This document shows, one piece after another, positions 36,735-46,682 of a stretch of 52,819 bases of DNA. The stretch comes from an uncultured Desulfosporosinus sp. (GTDB lineage Bacteria > Bacillota > Desulfitobacteriia > Desulfitobacteriales > Desulfitobacteriaceae): assembly GCA_927405585.1 (NCBI GenBank), contig CAKMJS010000049.1:1-52819 (forward strand), written 5' to 3'. The first letter of the stretch is position 1. Each line of letters opens with the position of its first letter. The position numbers and the translations under genes are program-made. The notes beneath the pieces were generated by a model. It saw nothing but the letters and a program-made list of their open reading frames with translations, was not told the DNA's origin and did no database searches.

Positions 36735-37682
36735 GTGTCTTTTAGTGCTGACACCAAAGAAGAGCTTGCGCGCTTAGGCGATCAGAAATCATGTTGCGAG
36801 TTAGCCGAACTGGCGGCGTTAGTCCGCATGGACGGAACCCTCCAAATTAGCGCTAATCAACAATACACATTGAATGCCACGACTGAGAGTGCTCCGGTAG
36901 CACGTAAGATTTTTCGCTTGGCTAAAGATTTACTCAAGCGTCCGGTGGATATTGTGGTCAGGCGCAAACTCAGGCTCCGTAAAAATAATTCCTACATGGT
37001 AAGAATCTATCTCCGTGGGCTGGAAGACTTACAAAATCTTGGTTTAGTTGATGAAGAAGGACAAATATACCATGGAATTGCTCCCAATCTGATAAAAAAA
37101 CGCTGTGATCAAAAAGCATATTTGAGAGGGGCTTTTTTAGCAGGAGGCTCGATTAATAATCCAGAAGGAACCTATCATTTGGAAATTGTTAGTAATGATG
37201 AGCAACATGCTTACGCATTATGTCAATTGGTCAATCGTTTTAAATTAGGGGCTAAAGTCAGTAGACGTAAGCACTGGTATGTCGTCTATATCAAAGAAAG
37301 TGAACATATTGTAGACTTTATCGGCTTTATTGGAGCACATCGGGCCCTTTTGGAATTTGAAAACGTTCGCGTGCTTAAAGATGTTAGAAATCAAGTCAAT
37401 CGACTTGTTAATTGTGAAACCGCCAATCTTGATAAAGTTGTGGATGCCGCTGTCCGTCAGATGAAAAATATCCAACTAATCGCTGATACGATTGGATTAC
37501 ACTCCTTGCCACCTACATTACGGGATATGGCTGAGCTGCGTTTGGACTATTCGGATGCCAGCTTGAAAGAACTTGGAGAAATGCTGAGGCCAAAAGTTGG
37601 AAAGTCTGGCGTCAATCATCGGATGAGAAAAATCGATGAGTTGGCTGAACGAATCAGGACCCATAAGGCGGGGAATATATAG
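36735..37682 (+). CDS. whiA: DNA-binding protein WhiA
   Basis: 315 residues. N-terminal LAGLIDADG-homing-endonuclease-like domain (about 1-210; AFLAGGSINNPEGTYHLEIV) that has lost nuclease activity in this family, and a C-terminal helix-turn-helix (about 225-310; LRDMAELRLDYSDASLKELG, NHRMRKIDELA). In Gram-positives WhiA acts in division and chromosome segregation, and in sporulation in Streptomyces. Start GTG 36735 (MSFSADTKEELAR) with GAAAGGAGG upstream; the longer upstream frame only reads through the R5 repeat. Confidence 0.95.
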   Translation: MSFSADTKEELARLGDQKSCCELAELAALVRMDGTLQISANQQYTLNATTESAPVARKIFRLAKDLLKRPVDIVVRRKLRLRKNNSYMVRIYLRGLEDLQNLGLVDEEGQIYHGIAPNLIKKRCDQKAYLRGAFLAGGSINNPEGTYHLEIVSNDEQHAYALCQLVNRFKLGAKVSRRKHWYVVYIKESEHIVDFIGFIGAHRALLEFENVRVLKDVRNQVNRLVNCETANLDKVVDAAVRQMKNIQLIADTIGLHSLPPTLRDMAELRLDYSDASLKELGEMLRPKVGKSGVNHRMRKIDELAERIRTHKAGNI

Positions 37683-37797
37683 CATGTAGGACAATTTGAT
37701 TTAAGGTAGAGGTAGTTTAGTTAAGATAGAGGAATTTGTTAAGTGCAGTAACACCGGATACGGAGAACGTAAAACAGAGAGTTTGGGGGGAGAAAAA

Positions 37798-39198
37798 GTG
37801 CGGCTAGGGTATGGCTTGAATCTAGAGCAAACTCAAAAACTTATTATGACTCCAGAATTGCGCCAAGCAATTACTATTTTACAGTTGTCCGCACTGGAAC
37901 TTTCCACGTATGTTGAGGAGCAGCTTCTGGAGAATCCTTTATTGGAGACCCAAGAAGAAAGTTCTGATCTTAAAGAGGAAGTAGAGCCAACTGTTGAGGA
38001 GGAACGACCAACAGAAGAAAAATGGGAAGTGGATTGGCAGGACTATTTTCATGACCAGGATGAAAATCGTGTTCGCCAGGAACGAGTTGTGGTGGAGGAA
38101 AAACAGCGCTTTGATCCCTTTATTGCTACATCACCTACGCTGTTAGAGCATTTGTTGGAGCAACTCCATGTCCAAAAAGTCTCGGCTTCCTTAGACGTAG
38201 CGGAGTACATTGTTGGTAACTTAGATGATAATGGCTATCTTATGTTGACCTTGGACGAGGTTGCCCGAGATACCAATGTTCCCCTCCCAACGGCAGAAGA
38301 AGCGTTGGCATTGATTCAGACACTTGACCCTTTAGGGGTAGGGGCTCGAAATCTAGAGGAATGTCTTCTCTTGCAGTTACCGCTCCTTCCTGACTATCCC
38401 CCTGAATTACCTGATTTACTCAAGCATCTGGAAGATTTGGCAGCAGGGCGTCTGCAACGAATCGCACATGCCTTGAAAATCACGATAAATAGAGTACAGG
38501 AACTGGCGGATTTAGTGCGAAAACTGGATCCCAAACCAGGCCTCAGCTTTTTTGGTCCAGGAGATGTTCGCTATGTCGTCCCTGATGTAGTGATCGAAGA
38601 AGTAGAAGGGGAATTTATTATCTTAGTTAATGATATCACCGTACCACGGTTGGGGATCAACAAGACGTACCGTGAGGCTCTAAGACTTGAAGAGGGGACA
38701 GACACACGCAAATTTGTTGAACAGAAACTGAACGCGGCAGCCTGGCTCATTCGTAGTATTGAGCAACGTCGCCTAACGCTTTATAAAGTGTCTAATGCTA
38801 TTGTTAAGTGGCAGACAGAATTTCTCCGCCATGGGATTCGCCATCTAAGACCGCTTACATTACGGGATATTGCAGAGGAAATTGGGGTTCATGAGTCGAC
38901 CGTCAGTCGAGCGACAGCCCATAAATACATCCAAACGCCCCGAGGGATCTTTGAATTTAAATTTTTCTTCGCTAACAGCATGGGCAAGGGCCTTCAAAAT
39001 GACTCAGGTATAACGACCGACGTCATCAAACTGGTACTTAAAGACATCATTGCTACCGAAAATCCCAAGAACCCTTATTCGGATCAGAAGTTAGCAGATC
39101 TTTTGAAGGCGAAAAATATTGACATCTCTAGGAGGACGGTAGCTAAGTATCGTGACGAGTTAGGGATTGCGGCGACAACTGTTCGCAAAAGATACTAG
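37798..39198 (+). CDS. rpoN: RNA polymerase sigma-54 factor
   Basis: 466 residues. N-terminal activator-interacting region with LEQTQKLIMTPELRQAITIL (8-27) and LENPLLETQEE; an acidic linker (about 55-100); the core-binding domain (about 110-300); the HTH LRDIAEEIGVHESTVSRATA; and the RpoN box SRRTVAKYRDELGI near the C-terminus, which recognises the -24 element. Start GTG 37798 after GGGGGGAG; the earlier TTG would place the RBS inside the gene. A matching promoter exists in this window at 31064. R2 copy 2 begins directly after the stop. Confidence 0.96.
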   Translation: MRLGYGLNLEQTQKLIMTPELRQAITILQLSALELSTYVEEQLLENPLLETQEESSDLKEEVEPTVEEERPTEEKWEVDWQDYFHDQDENRVRQERVVVEEKQRFDPFIATSPTLLEHLLEQLHVQKVSASLDVAEYIVGNLDDNGYLMLTLDEVARDTNVPLPTAEEALALIQTLDPLGVGARNLEECLLLQLPLLPDYPPELPDLLKHLEDLAAGRLQRIAHALKITINRVQELADLVRKLDPKPGLSFFGPGDVRYVVPDVVIEEVEGEFIILVNDITVPRLGINKTYREALRLEEGTDTRKFVEQKLNAAAWLIRSIEQRRLTLYKVSNAIVKWQTEFLRHGIRHLRPLTLRDIAEEIGVHESTVSRATAHKYIQTPRGIFEFKFFFANSMGKGLQNDSGITTDVIKLVLKDIIATENPKNPYSDQKLADLLKAKNIDISRRTVAKYRDELGIAATTVRKRY

Positions 39199-39555
39199 GG
39201 GACTTGTGTGACACAGCGCTCGGTGCATACGACGCAGAGCAAACTAGGGAACTAGCGTTACAACGCTCACTTGCTTGCTCTCGCAGATCAAACTAAGACT
39301 CAAGAGCTTGCTCTGTGAGAGGGCGGGGTTCCCGGCAAATCGGACGTCCTTGTCCGATTGCCAGCCGTGTACGTCCTTGTACACGGCCCCGCCGTATGAA
39401 GTGCTCTTAAGTCAAGTTTGATTACTGCTCTATCAAAGAAGATTCACTTTTGTAAGCGCGAGTTCCTGGCTAAAGACGGGGGGACGGAACACGAGTTTGC
39501 GAGTCTGCTTACGTATAGACGTCGCGCTCGTGTGACACTGCGTCCCGGGCTAGGA
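39199..39555 (+). repeat. Dispersed element R2, copy 2 (uninterrupted)
   Basis: Begins right after the rpoN stop. It contains CTTGTGTGACACAGCGCTCG, two adjacent hairpins with stems GGCAAATCGGAC and CCGTGTAC around identical loops GTCCTT (about 39336-39385), CCCCGCCGTATGAA, and the outer end CGTGTGACACTGCGTCCCGG. It matches 6144-6704 in reverse orientation except for hairpin stems and the R3 insertion there. No believable gene. Confidence 0.8.
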
Positions 39556-39595
39556 TCGTCGTGGAGAAGTAGCGTAGGGCTTGGAGGAAAACAGT

Positions 39596-40282
39596 TCATT
39601 TAAAGTAATGTAGAGTTAATCCGTCTTCAGTATAGAGCCATCTTGCAGTGCAAGCTTTCCCTTGCACAATTGCATCCGCTTCAATGACTTGATCTTCTTT
39701 GATTGCTTTTTCTAACTCGCAGTAGGGACAAATACTATTCCTACTACATATTGTTTTGTAACAACGCTCGCCTAATTTAATCCCTTTTGCTTGCGCCTTT
39801 AGATTACAAGCCACTACTAACCTGTTCGAAGTGATCAGATAAGCTGGTTCATCAATTAGTTCTAAAAATTTTACGAAACAGCCGATATATTTTTGAAGCT
39901 TTAGATCCCACTCAACTTTTCTATGTTTAGTATTTTTAATCTTATACATATTTAAACAGCGCTGCATACTGATTTGATCATGTGAGGTTAAGAACTTTAA
40001 TCCGTATTCATAAGAACCACTTTTAGAGGTCCTCCGTAGCACTTGAGCATGTAAATTGTAGTGCTCATTTTCAAATTCAAAGTTAACGTCGAGTATTATT
40101 ATTTGCGTGGGCAAATTATATGGGATACGAACCCGCATGCCCCCGGCACTAAGATCAAGTAAAGAAACGGGTATTGTTTTATCAATATCTATAGCTCGAT
40201 TGTTGACTGAGTAAATTCTTGCAATTGCAGGAATTTCTTTTAGCAAATCCACGCGAAAGTATTGTCGTTTATTATTGATCAT
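39596..40282 (-). CDS. PilZ-domain protein with C-terminal CxxC domain
   Basis: 228 residues. PilZ domain about 5-110: KRQYFR (5-10; R6 and R10) and DLSAGGMR (43-50), the two motifs that bind cyclic di-GMP. The second half (about 125-228) looks PAS-like and contains a cysteine cluster C-YKTI-C-SRNSI-C-PY-C (four cysteines within about 17 residues), suggesting a metal or redox centre. Start ATG 40282 is set by AAAGGAGC 9 nt upstream; the longer frame starts with a TTG lacking an RBS. It stands alone, divergent from pgk. Confidence 0.8.
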   Translation of the reverse strand: MINNKRQYFRVDLLKEIPAIARIYSVNNRAIDIDKTIPVSLLDLSAGGMRVRIPYNLPTQIIILDVNFEFENEHYNLHAQVLRRTSKSGSYEYGLKFLTSHDQISMQRCLNMYKIKNTKHRKVEWDLKLQKYIGCFVKFLELIDEPAYLITSNRLVVACNLKAQAKGIKLGERCYKTICSRNSICPYCELEKAIKEDQVIEADAIVQGKACTARWLYTEDGLTLHYFK

Positions 40283-40626
40283 TTCGGGATGCTCCTTTAC
40301 CACGGTATACTCGATCAGCAATTAGTAAGCGATACTCGCCTTGTTTATTAACCTTTCTCTATGAATCGTTATTTCCCTACCTATCGAAGCACTTATTTTG
40401 ATTATTTTAGGATATATTTTTTTGGAAACGTTAAGTTAAACGTTCACATTTAGCCGGTTGTTGAGTCAAAGCAGGAAACCGCTACTTAATGTAGAATTAA
40501 TACATGTTGGGCTAATTGGAATATTTTATACTAAAGGATTAAATGATTCTTTCTTCGGCATACTAAAGTATATTTTAGGATGATTGTCTTGGTAGTATTA
40601 TAGTTGGCCCTTAAAACCTTGGGTTA
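40283..40626. other. Divergent promoter region of PilZ gene and pgk
   Basis: About 340 AT-rich bases with no believable ORF. Both promoters should be here, but I see no clear -35/-10 pair at 17-bp spacing (TATACT near 40540 lacks a good -35). The cggR-gap genes that usually precede pgk in Firmicutes are not here. Confidence 0.5.
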
Positions 40627-40744
40627 TCCAATCGTAAGACTCCCACTTCTACAAGTGGGAGTGGTACCCCCGGCTCCGCTTCGGTGGGGGTAGAGTCCCC
40701 CACCGAAGACTCGATGTTCAACTTTAGTTGAACGAGTTCACTAG
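40627..40744 (+). repeat. R1 multi-hairpin element, copy B (best preserved)
   Basis: TCCAAT end, then hairpin 1 ACTCCCACTT-ctac-AAGTGGGAGT, hairpin 2 CTTCGGTGGGGG-tagag-TCCCCCACCGAAG, hairpin 3 GTTCAACTTTAGTTGAAC, then GAGTTCACTAG. It ends only 18 nt before the pgk start and therefore lies in the pgk leader RNA. Confidence 0.85.
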
Positions 40745-40761
40745 TGAAAGGGGATTTTTAC

Positions 40762-41946
40762 ATGAACAAAAAGAGCGTTAAAGATGCGGAAGTACGAGGA
40801 AAACGGGTGTTGGTACGCGCAGATTTTAACGTCCCTCTTGATGAGCAGGGACACATCACGGATGATACTCGAATACGCGCTTCCCTTCCAACGATTGAAT
40901 ATCTCATCCAAGAAGGAGCGCGGGTTATATTAGTTTCCCACCATGGGCGTCCGAAAGGGAAGGTCAACCCAAAGTATACCTTAGCACCCGTTGCCATGCG
41001 TTTAAGCGAGCAGTTGGCTCAAGATGTGCAACTGGCTGCGGATTGCGTAGGGGATGTAGCCCTGGAAGCAGTAAGCAAGCTTCAAGATGGACAGGTGCTA
41101 TTATTAGAAAATGTCCGTTTCCATGCGGAAGAAGAAAAAAATGATCCGACATTCGCCCGTGACTTGTCAAAGCTTGCCGAACTATTTGTCAACGATGCGT
41201 TTGGAACGGCACACCGTGCTCATGCGTCTACAGAAGGGGTTACACACTATATTCCTGCTTTTGCAGGTCTACTGATGCAAAAAGAAGTTGAATTCATGGG
41301 AAATGCTTTGGAAAGGCCAGAACGACCCTTTGTGGCCATTATCGGCGGGGCCAAAGTGAGCGATAAGATTGGCGTTATTGAAAACCTCCTAGAAAAGGTT
41401 GACGCCTTGATCATCGGGGGAGGTATGGCGAATACCTTCTTGAAAGCCCAAGGATATAAGGTTGGGAAATCTCTTCTCGAAGATGAAAAGGTGGAATTGG
41501 CAAGGCAACTTATCGAGAAAGCCAAAGATAAAGGGGTGGACTTAGAACTGCCAATCGATGTGGTAGTGGCTCTCGCTTTCGAAGCCAATGCGCCTCACCG
41601 TACCGTAAATGTCTCTGACATTCGGGACGATGAAATGGCCTTGGATATTGGCTCTGCCAGTGCTGAGAAGTTTGCCGCCCGAATTTCTACCGCTCGGACA
41701 GTGATCTGGAACGGTCCAATGGGTGTTTTTGAGATGGACGCCTTCGCCAAAGGAACAGAGCGAGTTGCCCAGGCGGTTGCCAATTGCAAAGGAATTACAA
41801 TTGTCGGCGGTGGAGATTCTGTAGCAGCGGTGGAGAAAATGGGCGTTGCAGATCAGATGAGCCATATTTCTACAGGGGGTGGCGCTTCACTTGAGTTTCT
41901 GGAGGGGAAAGCGTTGCCGGGTGTTGAGGCTTTAAGCGAGGCATAA
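40762..41946 (+). CDS. pgk: Phosphoglycerate kinase
   Basis: 394 residues, makes ATP from 1,3-bisphosphoglycerate. N-domain substrate site [20 protein letters not shown] and HHGRPKGK; C-domain nucleotide site [16 protein letters not shown] and [13 protein letters not shown]; hinge region intact. Start ATG 40762 after AAAGGGGA. First gene of the glycolytic cluster pgk-tpiA-gpmI-eno, which lacks gap. Confidence 0.97.
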   Translation: MNKKSVKDAEVRGKRVLVRADFNVPLDEQGHITDDTRIRASLPTIEYLIQEGARVILVSHHGRPKGKVNPKYTLAPVAMRLSEQLAQDVQLAADCVGDVALEAVSKLQDGQVLLLENVRFHAEEEKNDPTFARDLSKLAELFVNDAFGTAHRAHASTEGVTHYIPAFAGLLMQKEVEFMGNALERPERPFVAIIGGAKVSDKIGVIENLLEKVDALIIGGGMANTFLKAQGYKVGKSLLEDEKVELARQLIEKAKDKGVDLELPIDVVVALAFEANAPHRTVNVSDIRDDEMALDIGSASAEKFAARISTARTVIWNGPMGVFEMDAFAKGTERVAQAVANCKGITIVGGGDSVAAVEKMGVADQMSHISTGGGASLEFLEGKALPGVEALSEA

Positions 41947-42128
41947 GGAGCGCTTTTCTGCACGCGTCGGCACGTTACGCCGCTAACGAGCTGGACGGTT
42001 CGCGAGCGCGTCCGAACCCCTGGGCAAACTGCATGTGAACCTGCGGCGCGCTACGAGGACGCAAACCGTCGGCGCACGTTTGGACCGCGGCTTCACTAAA
42101 GCCTCCGCTTTGCAGAAAAGCGCTCCTT
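41945..42128. repeat. R4 long-palindrome element, copy Y
   Basis: Left arm AAGGAGCGCTTTTCTGCA (41945-41962), starting within the pgk stop codon, and right arm TGCAGAAAAGCGCTCCTT (42111-42128), an 18-nt perfect inverted repeat. The core AACCCCTGGGCAAACTGCAT (then GTG) starts at 42015, 53 nt from the arm, exactly as in copy X (24089). The interior is very GC-rich (CGCGAGCGCGTCCG and similar), unlike X. Confidence 0.8.
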
Positions 42129-42230
42129 GGCTAGCAGACGACGGGGGAACGTTCTAACCTAGGGTAATGCGAGGCAGAGGTTAGAGAATTTTGAATAAAG
42201 CGCCTCATATAAGAAGTGGAGGAATAATAA

Positions 42231-43019
42231 TTGGCAAATCGAAGGACGGTCATCGCCGGAAACTGGAAAATGTTTAAAACCACAGGCGAAGCGACGGATT
42301 ATGCAGTGAGGTTTTTAGAAGAGGTAAAGGAAGTCACGGATCTCGACATTATTCTGTGTGCTCCTTTTACGGCTCTTTATACGCTAAAGAATGAGTTGGA
42401 AGAAAGTATTGTGCACTTAGGTGCTCAAAACATGGCTTGGGCAGACCAGGGTGCCTACACTGGTGAGATCTCAGCTCAGATGCTACTTGATGTGGCATGT
42501 ACATATGTGATTCTTGGTCACTCCGAACGGCGTGAGATGTTTGGGGAAACGGATGAAGAGATTGCTAAAAAAGTACGGCAAGCGTTAGCTACTGGATTAA
42601 CTCCCATTGTTTGTTGTGGAGAAAATCTGAACCTTAGAGAAGAGGGAAAAGCAGTAGAGAGGGTCCAAGGGCAAGTTACTCGTGCTCTAGAGGGCTTATC
42701 GACTGAAGAGTTAAGTAAAATTATTGTCGCCTACGAACCCATCTGGGCTATTGGTACTGGGAAAACAGCCTCCAGCAAAGACGCCCAAGAAATGTGTGCC
42801 TCGATTCGTGCCACATTGAAGGTTCTCATGGGACTTGCTGCTGAGAAAGTGCCTATACTCTATGGTGGAAGTGTTAAGGCGGAGAACATTGCCGAGCTTA
42901 TGACAGAGCCGGATGTTGACGGTGCACTTGTTGGTGGGGCAAGTTTAGATCCTTTAAGTTTTGCTAAGCTCATCCTCAATGCAGTTCCCAGTTCGGTAAG
43001 CGTGGAGGAAGGGATATAG
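42231..43019 (+). CDS. tpiA: Triosephosphate isomerase
   Basis: 262 residues, TIM barrel. Catalytic residues visible: K13 in GNWKMF, H97 in VILGHSERR and E169 in AYEPIWAIGTG; phosphate-binding GGSVKAENI and GGASL near the end. TTG start set by GTGGAGGA 8 nt upstream. It is 2 nt from gpmI, so co-translated. Separated from pgk by R4 copy Y. Confidence 0.97.
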   Translation: MANRRTVIAGNWKMFKTTGEATDYAVRFLEEVKEVTDLDIILCAPFTALYTLKNELEESIVHLGAQNMAWADQGAYTGEISAQMLLDVACTYVILGHSERREMFGETDEEIAKKVRQALATGLTPIVCCGENLNLREEGKAVERVQGQVTRALEGLSTEELSKIIVAYEPIWAIGTGKTASSKDAQEMCASIRATLKVLMGLAAEKVPILYGGSVKAENIAELMTEPDVDGALVGGASLDPLSFAKLILNAVPSSVSVEEGI

Positions 43020-43021
43020 AG

Positions 43022-44566
43022 ATGGACGTTGCTAAACCACTTCTGCTCATGATATTAGATGGCTGGGGCAATCGTGAGGATATCGAAGGAAACGCAATCG
43101 CCCAAGCAAATTTGCCAAACTTTCGGCGCCTAGAAGAAACATACCCCCACACTTGCCTACAAGCATCAGGGGAAGCAGTAGGCTTACCAGACGGTCAAAT
43201 GGGAAATTCCGAGGTGGGGCATCTAAATATGGGTGCCGGGCGGGTAGTCTATCAGGAATTAACCCGAATCAATAAAGCGATTAGGGATGGAATGTTCTTT
43301 GAGAATCAAGTCCTAATCGAAGCAATGGACCATGCTCACAGCCGTAGAAAGGCCTTTCACCTTTTAGGCTTACTCTCTGACGGAGGCGTTCATTCCCATA
43401 TAGATCACTTGTTTGCCCTTTTAGAGATGGCAAAGGAACGAGAATTAGAAGAGGTGTATATCCACGTCATTCTGGATGGTCGCGATGTCTTGCCCCAGAG
43501 TGCCAAACTATATATCACTCAATTAGAACAGAAAATTAAGGTACTGGGAATTGGAAAAATTGCATCGGTGAGCGGTCGTTATTATGTGATGGACCGAGAT
43601 CAACGCTGGGAACGCTTAGAAATGGGCTACGAGGCCTTAGCTTTAGGTGAAGGAAAAAGCGCGGCGAGTGCCTTAGCAGCCTTGGAGAGTTCCTATGATG
43701 TGCGTGTGATGGATGAATTCGTGGTTCCTACGGTGATTGTGGATGGAAACGGAGTACCAGTGGGTCCCATTCAAGAGGGAGATAGTGTACTCTTTTATAA
43801 CTTCCGTTCAGATCGAGCGCGGCAAATTGCTCATACCTTCGCAGACGAAGAGGTTTTAGGATTTGAATGCCCTATTCACCCGAAGGTCCACTTTGTGTGT
43901 ATGACTCAATATGAAGACACGATCTGCGCACCGATCGCCTTCCCGCAACAAAACCTTAAAAATACGTTGGGAGAAATTCTTTCGCAACACGGATTGAAGC
44001 AGCTGAGGATTGCAGAAACAGAAAAATACGCACATGTAACCTTCTTTTTTAACGGTGGACTGGAAGATCCTAATCCGGGTGAGGAACGTATCCTCATCCC
44101 ATCTCCTAAAGTAGCAACCTATAACCTTCAGCCGGAGATGAGTGCACCAAAATTAACTCAAACCGTCCTTGAAGAACTGAGAAAAAAAATTTATGATGTG
44201 ATCATTCTGAACTTTGCTAACCCAGATATGGTGGGTCATACGGGCGTATTCGAGGCGACTATCAAAGCGGTGGAGACAGTTGACCACTGTATTGGCGAGA
44301 TAGTTGATGAGCTTCAAAAGATGAATGGGACCCTCCTTATCACGGCTGACCATGGAAATGCCGAGGAAAAGTTGGATCCGACGACGGATCTCCCACTAAC
44401 CGCTCACTCCAATAATTGGGTGCCTTTCATTTTGGTTGATGATAAGTATAAGGGGCGGATCCTTCGGGAGGGTGGCGCTCTGTGTGATGTTGCACCTACT
44501 CTTCTCGAATTACTCAATATCCCAAAATCCGAGGAAATGACCGGACAATCATTACTTAAGTTTTAA
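43022..44566 (+). CDS. gpmI: Phosphoglycerate mutase, cofactor-independent
   Basis: 514 residues, the manganese-dependent 2,3-bisphosphoglycerate-independent mutase of sporeformers. LLMILDGWGNRE holds the first metal aspartate; the phosphorylated serine is in GQMGNSEVGHLNMG (about 58-71); later metal ligands are in FANPDMVGHTG and TADHGNAEE. The manganese enzyme is pH sensitive and tied to spore metabolism in Bacillus. The start lies 2 nt after the tpiA stop. Confidence 0.97.
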   Translation: MDVAKPLLLMILDGWGNREDIEGNAIAQANLPNFRRLEETYPHTCLQASGEAVGLPDGQMGNSEVGHLNMGAGRVVYQELTRINKAIRDGMFFENQVLIEAMDHAHSRRKAFHLLGLLSDGGVHSHIDHLFALLEMAKERELEEVYIHVILDGRDVLPQSAKLYITQLEQKIKVLGIGKIASVSGRYYVMDRDQRWERLEMGYEALALGEGKSAASALAALESSYDVRVMDEFVVPTVIVDGNGVPVGPIQEGDSVLFYNFRSDRARQIAHTFADEEVLGFECPIHPKVHFVCMTQYEDTICAPIAFPQQNLKNTLGEILSQHGLKQLRIAETEKYAHVTFFFNGGLEDPNPGEERILIPSPKVATYNLQPEMSAPKLTQTVLEELRKKIYDVIILNFANPDMVGHTGVFEATIKAVETVDHCIGEIVDELQKMNGTLLITADHGNAEEKLDPTTDLPLTAHSNNWVPFILVDDKYKGRILREGGALCDVAPTLLELLNIPKSEEMTGQSLLKF

Positions 44567-44601
44567 ATCAGAGGCCAGATCGAACTAGAATAGTTTCTTG
44601 A

Positions 44602-45999
<1,398 letters not shown>

Positions 46000-46120
46000 C
46001 GATAGTGAATTGCAGTGAACGGAAGTTTCTTGAGTTTTAGTGAGGCCTGTGCTAGAATACTACTATTGGTTAATAATAGATGCTTCAATAGGGACATAGG
46101 TTGATTAGGGGGTGAGTTAT

Positions 46121-46342
46121 TTGGTAATTGCTTTGGTTATTCTTTTGATCATTAGCTCTTTAGGACTTATTGCGGCTGTATTACTTCAGTCCGGACGGAG
46201 TGCTGGATTGTCTGGTGCGATTGCGGGAGCTGGCGAAACAATCTTTGGAAAGAAAAAAGGCATGGATGCATTGTTCGCGAAACTCACGGGCGTTTTAGCA
46301 GCTGTCTTTTTACTAAGTTCCTTGGGGCTAGCTATGATTTAA
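46121..46342 (+). CDS. secG: Preprotein translocase subunit SecG
   Basis: 73 residues, two membrane helices (about 2-22 and 50-72) joined by the conserved LLQSGRSAGLSGAIAGAGET segment that marks SecG. It assists SecYE and SecA during export. Start TTG 46121 is preferred because AGGGGG ends 7-8 nt before it; GTG 46112 would touch the RBS directly. Follows eno, as in many Firmicutes. Confidence 0.93.
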   Translation: MVIALVILLIISSLGLIAAVLLQSGRSAGLSGAIAGAGETIFGKKKGMDALFAKLTGVLAAVFLLSSLGLAMI

Positions 46343-46351
46343 GTAATAAAG

Positions 46352-46406
46352 AGAGTCCAGGACTCTTTTAATCAAGAGGGACACTTCATATGAGGTGTCC
46401 CTTTCG
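46352..46406 (+). terminator. Tandem terminators after secG
   Basis: AGAGTCC-a-GGACTCTTTT (46352-46369) followed by GGGACAC...GTGTCCCTTTC (46378-46405). Confidence 0.8.
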
Positions 46407-46454
46407 TGCTACTAGTCAGAAAGTATAACAGCATGTTATATACTTTCTGGAAGG

Positions 46455-46625
46455 TCCCTTCTCGCCATCACGACACCTAGCCATCACGGCATCTAGCCAT
46501 CCATGGCGATGCTCTAATCTCGAACGTCCATGTTCGAGTCATGGCGGTGTTCTAATCTCGAACGTCCTGTTCGAGTCTTGGCTACAGGGACACTCGTCCA
46601 TCCATGGACAGCGCTTGGCGCTAGC
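46455..46625 (+). repeat. Mosaic repeat R3, locus 4 (fullest)
   Basis: CGCCATCACGACACCTAGCC, ATCACGGCATCTAGCCATCC, ATGGCGATGCTCTAATCTCG; hairpin CTCGAAC-GTCCAT-GTTCGAG; CATGGCGGTGTTCTAATCTC; hairpin CTCGAAC-GTCCT-GTTCGAG; then TCTTGGCTACAGGGACACTC. The TCTAATCTCGAACGTCC unit is itself duplicated in tandem about 40 nt apart. Confidence 0.75.
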
Positions 46626-46682
46626 CGAGTTTTCTTTATTTTTTTGAGGTATGGGTACGCGGATAGTTGGGAGGGCATTCTG

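Noticed and set aside
39418-39603. 61-codon ORF after rpoN
   Set aside because: Lies inside R2 copy 2; the frame is broken in copy 1.
46519-46575. LexA/DinR operators (CGAAC...GTTCG) in R3
   Set aside because: The spacing is 5 or 6 bases rather than the 4 of the DinR box, and the hairpins recur as part of a repeat, not before SOS genes.
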